From NCBI RefSeq assembly GCF_031127805.1, contig NZ_JARXHW010000024.1, positions 1-64,000 on the forward strand: DNA of 64,000 bases, in the 5' to 3' direction. This document shows, in pieces, positions 34,099 through 42,252 of this stretch (its first letter is position 1; each line of letters begins with the position of its first letter). Below the pieces are notes generated by a model. It saw only the letters and a program-made list of their open reading frames with translations, had not been told where the DNA came from and ran no database searches. This stretch comes from Thalassobacterium maritimum. GTDB taxonomy: Bacteria > Verrucomicrobiota > Verrucomicrobiia > Opitutales > Coraliomargaritaceae. The position numbers and the translations under genes were made by a program.

Positions 34099-35688
34099 CT
34101 AGCTCAAATCGTATTGATCGATACGCTTGCGCAAGGTCGCGCGAGTCATACCTAAGATCTCGGCCGCTTTCACTTGCTTCCCTCCGCACTCTGCCAGCGC
34201 ACGAGCAATGAGTGCGCGTTCACCGTGTTCCAGAATATTGCTCACGTGCGTCTCACGCAGAGCTGCATACACCGCATCGTAAGGATCAACCGATGGCTGA
34301 CCGAGCAGTGTGCCTTCCTCTGCAGCGGGCGCACTGCCCCCAGCAACTGCTACCGGAGCCAGGGGCTCTGCAGCAGGCGCAGTTGCGGTGGCCGAGGCAA
34401 CCGGTTCGACGCCCCCAGCGGGCTCCGTGTGGCTCGCACTGACAGCGACTTCGGACTCAGCAGTCACAGGCTCCGCGGTGCCGGCCGCAGCGGTGATAGC
34501 TTTAACGACCTCTTGCGGTAGATCTTTGATCAAGATCATATCGCCCTGCGCCAACACGGCACTGCGGTAAATGAGATTCTCCAGTTCACGCACGTTGCCG
34601 GGCCAGCGATATTGATTCAATAAGGCGAGCGCCTCGGGTGAAATAGACTTGGTGTCGGCCTTACTATCGCGAGCAAGACGCTTCAGCACAAAATCGATGA
34701 GTTTGGGCACATCTTCTTTACGCTCGCGCAAGGGTGGCAATTGTATGCGCACCACATTCAAGCGGTAATACAAATCTTCGCGGAAGGTCTTTTCTTTGAC
34801 CATCTCTTCCAGCGGCTTATTGGTAGCTGCTAGCATACGAACATTGACCTTGATCGTCTCGCTACTGCCGACGCGCTGGATCTCGCCCTCTTGCAGCGCG
34901 CGCAAAATTTTAGTCTGCGTAGTGAGGGCCATGTCACCAATTTCATCGAGAAAAATAGTGCCTCCATCGCAAAGTTCAAACTTACCGATGCGCTGATTGG
35001 TCGCTCCGGTGAAAGAGCCTTTCTCGTGCCCGAAAAGTTCACTCTCGATCAGATTCTCAGGAATGGCGGCACAATTGACAGCGATATAGGGCTTCTGTGC
35101 ACGTAGACTATTTTGATAGATTGCGCGGGCAATTAGTTCCTTACCAGTGCCACTTTCGCCGGTAACCATCACAGTCACGTCGCTAGCGGCAACTTGACCG
35201 ATCATTTTGAAGACCTCTTGCATCGCAGAGGAACTCCCGATGATGCCGCCTTCGATGTCTTCATTAGAAACTGCAGAAGCCGCATCCTCTTTGCCTGCCT
35301 TGACCAAGTCTTTCGACGCCGCGATGGCCGACTCGGTCAAACTTAGGATCTTTTTCAGATCGAAGGGCTTCATGATGTAATCGAAAGCGCCGAATTTCAT
35401 GGCCTCGATCGTCGTCTGCGTGGTGCCGTAGGCCGTCATCAAAATGATCATGGCGTTGGGATTAATACCACGTAGGTGCTGCAAGGCTTCCATCCCACTC
35501 ATGCCGCCCATACGATTATCCAATAAGATCACGTGCGGATTGTGCTGCTCGGCCATACTGAGCCCCTCTTCGCCACTGGCAGCTTCGAGCACCTCGTATT
35601 GACGACCGGAAAGGACGCGTTTTAAAGAATAGCGGAGATCGTTATCATCGTCGATAACGAGAACTTTGGGCGTGATTGGTGCATTCAT
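34099..35688 (-). CDS. Sigma-54-dependent response regulator (NtrC/AtoC type)
   Basis: The 529 residues comprise a receiver domain (1-120, phospho-acceptor Asp57 in ILLDNRM), an AAA+ sigma-54 activation domain (about 150-385) with Walker A GESGTGKE and the sigma-54 contact loop KGSFTGAT, and a Fis-type helix-turn-helix at the end (KAAEILGMTRATLRKRI). Between the last two lies an unusual flexible linker of roughly 75 residues rich in Ala, Pro, Glu and Val. The ATG at 35688 (MNAPITPKVLVIDDD) is the natural start. No partner histidine kinase is adjacent, so it is an orphan regulator here; its targets need a -24/-12 promoter. Confidence 0.95.
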   Translation of the reverse strand: MNAPITPKVLVIDDDNDLRYSLKRVLSGRQYEVLEAASGEEGLSMAEQHNPHVILLDNRMGGMSGMEALQHLRGINPNAMIILMTAYGTTQTTIEAMKFGAFDYIMKPFDLKKILSLTESAIAASKDLVKAGKEDAASAVSNEDIEGGIIGSSSAMQEVFKMIGQVAASDVTVMVTGESGTGKELIARAIYQNSLRAQKPYIAVNCAAIPENLIESELFGHEKGSFTGATNQRIGKFELCDGGTIFLDEIGDMALTTQTKILRALQEGEIQRVGSSETIKVNVRMLAATNKPLEEMVKEKTFREDLYYRLNVVRIQLPPLRERKEDVPKLIDFVLKRLARDSKADTKSISPEALALLNQYRWPGNVRELENLIYRSAVLAQGDMILIKDLPQEVVKAITAAAGTAEPVTAESEVAVSASHTEPAGGVEPVASATATAPAAEPLAPVAVAGGSAPAAEEGTLLGQPSVDPYDAVYAALRETHVSNILEHGERALIARALAECGGKQVKAAEILGMTRATLRKRIDQYDLS

Positions 35689-35775
35689 ACTAGTCTGGAA
35701 AAGTTGGATTAATAAGAAGCCTAAGCGACGTGAAAGCAATGTTACATACTAAATACGCCGTGAAAGGGAAAAAAA

Positions 35776-36963
35776 CTACAGTTGCACGTCGACGGCGCGG
35801 CTGGCCTGAGTGGCTTTTTCACGGGCTTCGGCGATGCTTTCGCCCCGGGCAATCGCCACTCCCATACGCCGTTTACCTTGCACCGCAGGCTTACCAAAGA
35901 GTCGCAGCTGCGTATCTGGCTGACTGAGTGCCGCAGCTAAATTACCAAAGCGGACATTGTCGGACTCGCCCTCGACCAAGATAACGGCCGAGGCGGAAGG
36001 CCCGTGCTGCACAATATTAGGAATCGGCAGTCCCAAAATGGCACGTGCGTGCAAGGCAAACTGGGACAGGTCTTGAGAAATCATGGTGACCATCCCGGTA
36101 TCGTGGGGCCGCGGAGAGACTTCGCTAAAGATGACCTCATCGCCCTTAATGAAAAGCTCCACTCCGAAAATGCCGCGCCCGCCCAGCGCATCAGTAATGG
36201 CCTGTGCATAGGCTTGCGCCTCTTTGAGCGCCACGGCCGACATCGGCTGCGGCTGCCAGGACTCGCGATAATCTCCATCCTCTTGTGTATGGCCAATCGG
36301 CTGACAAAAGGAAGTGCCCTGGACATGGCGCACTGTTAACAAAGTGATCTCGTAATCAAAATCGACGAAGCCCTCAACGATGACTTTACCCTTGCCCGCA
36401 CGGCCTCCGGCCTGGGCATAGTCCCAAGCAGCTTTGATTTGATCCGCGCTTTTGACGGTGCTCTGTCCTTTCCCCGAGGAACTCATGATCGGCTTGACCA
36501 CGCAAGGCAGCCCGATCGCCTCAATCGCGGCGTTAAATTCTTCTTCCGTAGCCGCAAAGCGATAAGGCGAGGTCTTGAGCCCCAGCTCTTCCGCCGCCAG
36601 GCGACGAATGCCTTCGCGATTCATCGTCAACTGTGTCGCCCGCGCGGTGGGGATAATGGTCGCAATGCCCTCGCGCTCCAACTCCGCCAGCGTATCAGTC
36701 GCGATGGCTTCCACTTCCGGCACGACAAAGTCAGGCTTTTCCGTTTCAATCAGCTTGCGCAGCGCCGCACCATCGAGCATCGAAACGACATGGGCACGAT
36801 CTGCCACTTGCATCGCAGGCGCGTCAGCATAGGCATCCGCTGCGATCACCTCCACGCCGTAACGCTGAAGCTCGATGACAACTTCCTTCCCCAGTTCTCC
36901 CGAACCACAGAGAAGCACTTTGACCGATGAAGATTTGAAAGGCGTTCCGAGCGTAACATTCAT
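35776..36963 (-). CDS. purT: Formate-dependent phosphoribosylglycinamide formyltransferase
   Basis: The roughly 395-residue ATP-grasp enzyme formylates GAR with formate and ATP in purine synthesis. The N-terminal domain has VLLCGSGELGKEVVIELQR and PEVEAIATD; the ATP-grasp part has KPIMSSSGKGQS, EVSPRPHDTGMVT, and the closing RRMGVAIARGESIAEAREKA. ATGs at 36963 and 36969 are both usable. Unlike GAR transformylase PurN it needs no folate. It is flanked by an unrelated regulator and a DUF374 gene. The call is secure. Confidence 0.96.
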   Translation of the reverse strand: MNVTLGTPFKSSSVKVLLCGSGELGKEVVIELQRYGVEVIAADAYADAPAMQVADRAHVVSMLDGAALRKLIETEKPDFVVPEVEAIATDTLAELEREGIATIIPTARATQLTMNREGIRRLAAEELGLKTSPYRFAATEEEFNAAIEAIGLPCVVKPIMSSSGKGQSTVKSADQIKAAWDYAQAGGRAGKGKVIVEGFVDFDYEITLLTVRHVQGTSFCQPIGHTQEDGDYRESWQPQPMSAVALKEAQAYAQAITDALGGRGIFGVELFIKGDEVIFSEVSPRPHDTGMVTMISQDLSQFALHARAILGLPIPNIVQHGPSASAVILVEGESDNVRFGNLAAALSQPDTQLRLFGKPAVQGKRRMGVAIARGESIAEAREKATQASRAVDVQL

Positions 36964-37018
36964 AAGCATGCATCTCAGGCCTAAGACGATTCGAGGTCAA
37001 GCGCGACGACGGGGCTCT

Positions 37019-37675
37019 TCAATCCTCGGTAATCGCATCCATGCGCGGTTTTAGCAAAGCCGAAGCCTCCTTCGGATCTTCACTCAAGGCCGCACAAGGG
37101 CCCACATCATCCATGCGCACTTCTATCCGGCTAAAAGGGTGCGGCACATAGAAACGGTCCCAACTCTTCAGACGCCAGGCCCTCGAATAATTGAAAGAAA
37201 GCAAGACGATCGGCGCCCCCGTTTTCAAGGCGATCGTCACCGCACCCGGTTTCATATCGTAGAGCGGGCCGCGTGAACCATCGGGCGTCAAAGCCACATC
37301 GTAGCCATCTCGCTGCGCCGCGATCAAGTCGCGCACCGCCTGTGTGCCGCGTTTATAACGCGAACCGCGCACTGGCAGCATGCCCAGCTTTTTAACAAAT
37401 ACCGCAGGCCAAGCACCATCCTTACTCGCACTGATCAAAGTCGCCAAACGTCGCTTACGGAAATAGCGCGCAAAAAAGAGCGGCCCCGCAAAGAGACGAT
37501 TGTGCCAGAAGATAACCACCGAAGGCCCTGGATTGGCATCCATAAATGCCTGCACATCCGCCCCCCAATGAAAGCGCAGCGTCCGCCCCCAGGCTCGCAT
37601 CAGCAAGGCCAGCACAGCAAGTAATAGGCGCTCGTGCCACTTTAATTCGGCGGGACTTTGTTTGGGATCTGACAT
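37019..37675 (-). CDS. DUF374 lysophospholipid acyltransferase-like protein
   Basis: The 218-residue protein has an N-terminal hydrophobic segment (LLLAVLALLMRAW) and the DUF374 motifs FWHNRLF, ISASKDG, PVRGSRYKRG and LTPDGSRGP. These correspond to the acyltransferase H-x4-D-like and glycine blocks of the LPLAT superfamily. Members are thought to transfer acyl chains in the inner membrane, in some Gram-negatives to lipid A precursors, where they are named for Kdo/lipid A late acylation in lineages without standard LpxL. The start at 37675 (MSDPKQSPAELKW) gives the family length. The specific substrate is not known. Confidence 0.85.
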   Translation of the reverse strand: MSDPKQSPAELKWHERLLLAVLALLMRAWGRTLRFHWGADVQAFMDANPGPSVVIFWHNRLFAGPLFFARYFRKRRLATLISASKDGAWPAVFVKKLGMLPVRGSRYKRGTQAVRDLIAAQRDGYDVALTPDGSRGPLYDMKPGAVTIALKTGAPIVLLSFNYSRAWRLKSWDRFYVPHPFSRIEVRMDDVGPCAALSEDPKEASALLKPRMDAITED

Positions 37676-37758
37676 AATGCAGAGCCAAGATGTAAGCTTC
37701 CGGTATAATGGCAATGCACCAATTCGGCCTTCAAGCGGGGCTCTTTGCCCGGCCCGAT

Positions 37759-38460
37759 CTACTCGGGTTTATAACGGTAGCCATAGCCGTGCACAGTCAG
37801 CAAATAGCGGGGCTTACTCGGCTCGGGCTCAATTTTGTGGCGCAGTTGCGATACGTGCTGGTCTAGAGTGCGAGTCGTGCCTTGATAATCGATGCCCCAG
37901 GCGGCATTGAGTAGTTCGTCGCGACTGAGTGCGCGGTCGGCGTGTTGGATAAAAGCTAGCAGCAGTCGATACTCGAGCTGCGTGAGCGAGATCTCTTGAT
38001 CGCCGCGCAGCAATTGTCGTCGCGCGCGGTCGAGCTGGATTTCACCAAAACACACGGGCCCGACTTCATCGGCGACAGTTACGCTATTGGCAGCACGCCG
38101 GAGCGCAGCACTCACCCGTGCCAATAACTCGCGCACGCCGAAGGGCTTGGTCATATAATCATCGGCCCCCAGCTCCAGCCCCAGCACTTTGTCGATCTCT
38201 TCGCTTTTGGCGCTGAGCATAATGATCGGCAGCGCGGCATCGCTTTTGCGAATCGCGCGACAGACATCGTAACCGCTCATGCGGGGCATCATGATGTCGA
38301 GAATCGCCAGCTGCGGCGCAGCGGACTCGAAGAGCGCCAGCGCTTCCTCGCCATTGGTCGCGACAGCGACTTGGTAGCCCTCGCTCTCGAGAATATCGAC
38401 CAGCACCAGGCGAATGCTGGCATCGTCTTCGGCGATGAGTATCTGTTTTGTATCAGTCAT
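37759..38460 (-). CDS. OmpR/PhoB-family response regulator
   Basis: The 233-residue regulator has a receiver domain (acidic pocket EDD, phospho-acceptor Asp55 in AILDIMMPRMSG, Lys in TKPFGVREL). A winged-helix DNA-binding domain follows (ISLTQLEYRLLLAF, GTTRTLDQHVSQLRHKI, VHGYGYRYKP). ATGs at 38460 and 38466 are both possible. Its start overlaps the end of the histidine kinase gene by eight bases, so kinase then regulator are co-translated and almost surely partners. Target genes are not evident, but the secreted vWA gene lies just upstream of the kinase. Confidence 0.95.
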   Translation of the reverse strand: MTDTKQILIAEDDASIRLVLVDILESEGYQVAVATNGEEALALFESAAPQLAILDIMMPRMSGYDVCRAIRKSDAALPIIMLSAKSEEIDKVLGLELGADDYMTKPFGVRELLARVSAALRRAANSVTVADEVGPVCFGEIQLDRARRQLLRGDQEISLTQLEYRLLLAFIQHADRALSRDELLNAAWGIDYQGTTRTLDQHVSQLRHKIEPEPSKPRYLLTVHGYGYRYKPE

Positions 38461-40450
38461 GAACATCTAAAATAAAGGAACAACCGCTAGGCTGGTTGGC
38501 TTCCAAGCTAAGTTGGCCGCCCATTTCATTGGCCAAGCGTGACGCGATACTGAGCCCGAGCCCACAGCCAGGGCGCTCCGCAGTCAAACGATCATCGGAC
38601 CTATGAAAGGCAGCAAAGACTTGCTGACGCTCGGCCGCAGGAATGCCGGCACCGTAATCACTGACACGCAATCGCCAGCCAGAGCCTTGGCCCGCGAGCA
38701 CCACCTCGGCCCGCTCGCCGGAGGCAGCATATTTAGCCGCGTTATCCAGCAAATTGAGCAAGATCTGCTCCAGCGCGTCACGGTCGACCTTGGCGTGTAT
38801 CGCCTGATCCGGCGTGTGCACTTGCACTTGCAAGCCATCTCCGCGCAGCCGATCGGCCTGAGCCGCCACGATCGCTTGCACAGTCGCGCCTAGCTCGAGC
38901 GTTGTGGCTTGGCTACGGTGCTGGCCACGCTCTAAACGACTAAAATCCAATACATTATTCACCAATCGAGTGAGTCGCTGGGTTTCGTTGACCATCATTT
39001 GTAGATACTCGCGTTGCTTGGCGGGCTCCTTGACTCGGCCCGCGTGCAACATATCAGCAAACAAGCGTATACTCGTCAGCGGGGTCTTGAGCTCGTGCGA
39101 GACATTAGCCACGAAGGTAGTCTTGCGCTCCGCCTCGCGAGCATCACGCCGCGCTTGCCAGATCAAAACCGTCGAACCGAGTAGAATCGCGCCACTCAGG
39201 CCAGCGATAAAAAGTCCTCCCACCAGCCGGAAGCTACTGCCAAATGTATTGGCGCCATGAATGCGAAAGGTCTCAATTCGCCACTGCGGCAATGCACTCC
39301 CCACCGCCAAGGATAACTCTGGCAACTGCGCGCCCCGACTACCGTAGCGCGGCAGCGATGCGCCCGCCACCTCGCGGCCCTGCGCATCGACCAGACGAAA
39401 GCCCAAGCCCTCGTTTTGCGATAGGCTGATCGCCTTGGAAAGCTCGGCCAAAATGGCGGCTCGATTCAGCCAGACGCCGAGATAATTTTCGCTCTCAGGC
39501 AATGCGGTCCAAGCCATCCATTGCTCCACCGCCTCCACCGGCGTGCTCACCCAACCACGACGAATCGAGACTCGCTCCGGGGCAAAGGAATCCAAGGAGT
39601 CACTCACGTCGGGAGCACTTTGCTGCGCAGACGCGGACGGCGCTGCCGCAGCAGCCAAAGAAAGCTGCTGCGGCGACGGGGGTGACGGCACGGCCGCAGC
39701 GACTTCCGCCATGCGCGTCTCCGCGAGCGCCACCTCATCGGCTAGCGCATCACTGGTGGCGACTTCGGTGTCGGCAAAAGAACTAAATACACTGCTGAGC
39801 CCGACTCGGTTCTCGACATTAACTTTGCGCACGGCAGCCCGTTGCGCCTTGAGCGCGATATTCTTCGAAACTACCTGCTGCTGCCGCTCTGGCACCGCAG
39901 CCTCTGACTCGGAGACCACATCCTTTTCAATATCACTCACCGGAGACATAGCACCATATGCATCACTCGGTGCAGCCGAACCATCCAGACGAGGCAACTC
40001 TGACGTGGACTGGACGACGCGCTGGCGCATCGCGTCCTCCGGCGCCTCAAATTCAGGCAAAGTCCATGGAAAGACGCCCGACTCCGACTCGATCGCTCCT
40101 GGCGAAGGTAAATCAGCCCGCTCGCCAAACCAAGCCGTGACTGCATCCGAACCACGAAAGTAGAAGCCGGCCGCGATGTAAGGATTGCCCTCCACCAACT
40201 CTGCCAGTGCGACCCGCGGCTCTGGCACACTGCGCACCGCGACCAGGCCTTCGCTGACACCGTCACGCACTTCCGCCATCAATAAGTCGATACTCTCAGC
40301 CACCGAAGCGGTGCGGTTGGCCAAGGTGCTAGCCGCCAAAGACTCCACCCGATCCGCCTCGCGCCCCAGCAACCACCACGCGGCAGCTGCCATCGCCAGC
40401 GTCGCCCCAAACAGGAGACACCAAGCAAATATAACAGGACGAAAACGCAT
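38453..40450 (-). CDS. Membrane sensor histidine kinase with long low-complexity periplasmic insert
   Basis: The 665-residue kinase has TM1 at about 7-28, a large periplasmic region (30-405), TM2 at 408-431, HisKA with His452 in NVSHELKTPLTS, and a HATPase domain ending in GLGLSIASRLANEMGG. The periplasmic part starts and ends with folded-looking sequence (PYIAAGFYF and GFRLVDAQGREV, Cache-like). Between about 140 and 290 it carries Ala/Ser/Glu/Gln/Pro-rich sequence that looks disordered (e.g. LSLAAAAAPSASAQQ). It overlaps the response regulator, forming a two-component system. The signal sensed is unknown. Confidence 0.93.
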   Translation of the reverse strand: MRFRPVIFAWCLLFGATLAMAAAAWWLLGREADRVESLAASTLANRTASVAESIDLLMAEVRDGVSEGLVAVRSVPEPRVALAELVEGNPYIAAGFYFRGSDAVTAWFGERADLPSPGAIESESGVFPWTLPEFEAPEDAMRQRVVQSTSELPRLDGSAAPSDAYGAMSPVSDIEKDVVSESEAAVPERQQQVVSKNIALKAQRAAVRKVNVENRVGLSSVFSSFADTEVATSDALADEVALAETRMAEVAAAVPSPPSPQQLSLAAAAAPSASAQQSAPDVSDSLDSFAPERVSIRRGWVSTPVEAVEQWMAWTALPESENYLGVWLNRAAILAELSKAISLSQNEGLGFRLVDAQGREVAGASLPRYGSRGAQLPELSLAVGSALPQWRIETFRIHGANTFGSSFRLVGGLFIAGLSGAILLGSTVLIWQARRDAREAERKTTFVANVSHELKTPLTSIRLFADMLHAGRVKEPAKQREYLQMMVNETQRLTRLVNNVLDFSRLERGQHRSQATTLELGATVQAIVAAQADRLRGDGLQVQVHTPDQAIHAKVDRDALEQILLNLLDNAAKYAASGERAEVVLAGQGSGWRLRVSDYGAGIPAAERQQVFAAFHRSDDRLTAERPGCGLGLSIASRLANEMGGQLSLEANQPSGCSFILDVHD

Positions 40451-40513
40451 AGGACTTAGACTCGTAGAAAGGAATGAACTTGAGAAGCTTGAAATCGAGT
40501 GAAGGCGAAAGCC

Positions 40514-40531
40514 TGTAGGGGCGCGACTTGT
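40514..40531 (+). repeat. Copy 2 of the 18-bp dispersed intergenic repeat
   Basis: TGTAGGGGCGCGACTTGT, identical to the minus strand at 32624-32641. It lies in the 136-base spacer between the kinase gene and the vWA gene. Confidence 0.8.
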
Positions 40532-40586
40532 TTTTTATGCCCTTGGGTGCACACCCGCGTCGTGCGCACGTCGACCTGCTAAATAA

Positions 40587-41933
40587 CTACTGCACCGACT
40601 GTTGATTGCGCGACTGGTAACTATCGGCCCGGAAGCTCTTACGCTTCTCATTCGACAAGCCTTTCGTTTGCACCTCATCAGCTTCGTGCTCTAAGTTGGC
40701 ACTGGGCGCAGCCACCACCTCGTCACCGAGAAAGCCATAATCCGCCGAGATTTTGCCAACGACACTGCGCAAACTGCTGGCCGCTTCTTCGCGGTCGCCG
40801 GCGTCCGCATAGTTGATGGCGGCTTCCTTGGCCTCGGCCACCCGGTTATCCACCACGTTTTGGGCAACATCCTTGCGCGCGGCGGCCACCACTTGCTCGA
40901 CCTGATCGGTGTAACGAATTGGCACCGAAACTTGCTGCGAACGCGTTTGCGAGCTGCCGGCAGGCAGATAGTTCACTTCCACGTCGATCAGATCTTCGAC
41001 TGCCCCCACCACGCCTTGCGGCGCACGCACTTCCACCAACGCGAGTTTTTCCAAACCGCTGTAAACCTGTGGCATACGAAAACGTGCAGCACCGTCACGC
41101 AGTTCCGCTTCGCGCCCCAGACTTTTCAGAATGCGCGCACCACCACGAGGCCGCACAATGATCTCAATATTCGTGGCCGCAACATTCAGTGCATCGCCCA
41201 ACTCCCCTGCAAAGATGCGTGGCAGATCGTCGGCATTTTCGACGAAGTATGTGTTGCCCTGTCCCGCATCGGCCAGGGTGGCCATGATGTCTTCGTTATA
41301 CCCAAGCCCGAGACCGACAGTGCTGATCACGATATCCTCGCCCGCCAGCGCGCGCCCCAAGGCTCGAAAATCGGCCACTTCCGTCGGACCACGGTTGGCC
41401 AGACCATCCGAAAGTAAAATCATACGATTCACATAGCCCGCATCACGATAGCGACGCAGCTCCGCCGCCGCTTGACTGAGGCCGGCATAGATGGCGGTAT
41501 TGCCACGCGCAGATACCCGGCGCAGTGCGCGCTTGATAGCATAAAGTCCCTCGTCGGTGACTACTTGAGAAGAGACCAAGGTCTCCACATCATGATCGTA
41601 AATAATGACGGAGACTCGATCGCGCGCGCCGAGTCGCCCGACGGCCAACTCCGCAGCCTGAATGGCTTGCTCAATTTTTTGACCACTCATCGAGCCCGAG
41701 CGGTCCAGCACCAAGCTCAAGTTGACCGGTGGCCGTGGGATGAGATCGCTGGCTCGTGTGGGCAGGATTTTAATTTGCACCACCACGTCCTCTGGCTGCT
41801 GAGCCGGCACCACGGGTCGATCCAAAGCCGCGTCAATTTGTAAGAGCGTGCCCACTGGCAAGGCATCCGCACGCAGGCTTAGGCCAGTGACTAGCGCCAG
41901 TGCGACAATAATTGGAAGGAATCGATTTTTCAT
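40587..41933 (-). CDS. Secreted von Willebrand factor A domain protein (YfbK-like)
   Basis: The 448-residue protein starts at ATG 41933 with a signal peptide (MKNRFLPIIVALALVTGLSL). The frame is open 74 codons further upstream but that stretch is basic non-protein-like sequence. The vWA domain (about 65-245) has an intact MIDAS metal site, DRSGSMSG, with a later T and D in GNTAIYAG and LSDGLANRG. A C-terminal region of the YfbK type follows (RDGAARFRMPQVYSGLEKLALVEV). It should be periplasmic or surface-exposed and bind a protein partner through Mg2+. It is upstream of the two-component pair on the same strand. The partner is unknown. Confidence 0.9.
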   Translation of the reverse strand: MKNRFLPIIVALALVTGLSLRADALPVGTLLQIDAALDRPVVPAQQPEDVVVQIKILPTRASDLIPRPPVNLSLVLDRSGSMSGQKIEQAIQAAELAVGRLGARDRVSVIIYDHDVETLVSSQVVTDEGLYAIKRALRRVSARGNTAIYAGLSQAAAELRRYRDAGYVNRMILLSDGLANRGPTEVADFRALGRALAGEDIVISTVGLGLGYNEDIMATLADAGQGNTYFVENADDLPRIFAGELGDALNVAATNIEIIVRPRGGARILKSLGREAELRDGAARFRMPQVYSGLEKLALVEVRAPQGVVGAVEDLIDVEVNYLPAGSSQTRSQQVSVPIRYTDQVEQVVAAARKDVAQNVVDNRVAEAKEAAINYADAGDREEAASSLRSVVGKISADYGFLGDEVVAAPSANLEHEADEVQTKGLSNEKRKSFRADSYQSRNQQSVQ

Positions 41934-42252
41934 GTGAATACTTTCTGTTGGAAATGAATGCGTGATTGCCCCGATAGCATATCGAATCGCGCCCCCAATG
42001 TCGTCATAGCCGCGTAAAAGGATTGTCAGGCTTTTGTCATGCGGCGGGGCCTTCGTAGCTGGCTTGGCTCTGCCGCCCAGTCGCTGACGCGGCCTAGGCT
42101 CGGAGCGGGCGACAACCGTCTTCGCTCTGCGAGCTACGCCGTGTCGAGAGTCCACCCGTCTAGCTTCGTTCGGGACAAGCTTGCAGGATTATGATTAAGA
42201 GCGCGTACCTACACTTGACCCCTCTCCCGCAAGCACCATCTTTGGACCGCTT
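41934..42252. other. Intergenic stretch between vWA and glyQS with a dispersed repeat fragment
   Basis: No gene is supported in this 319-base divergent spacer. GTCTT-CGCTCTGCGAGCT at 42118-42135 matches 10184-10202 except for one missing base. The surrounding GC-rich sequence (TGGCTCTGCCGCCCAG, GCGAGCTACGCC) looks like intergenic repeat DNA. Both flanking promoters should lie here, but no clear -35/-10 pair stands out. Confidence 0.5.

Noticed and set aside
33983..34189. 68-codon minus-strand frame after the sigma-54 regulator
   Set aside because: It overlaps the 3' end of the regulator gene in another frame and has no protein-like features.
41934..42155. 74-codon N-terminal extension of the vWA protein
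   Set aside because: The ATG at 41933 begins a textbook signal peptide; the upstream part is basic intergenic repeat DNA.
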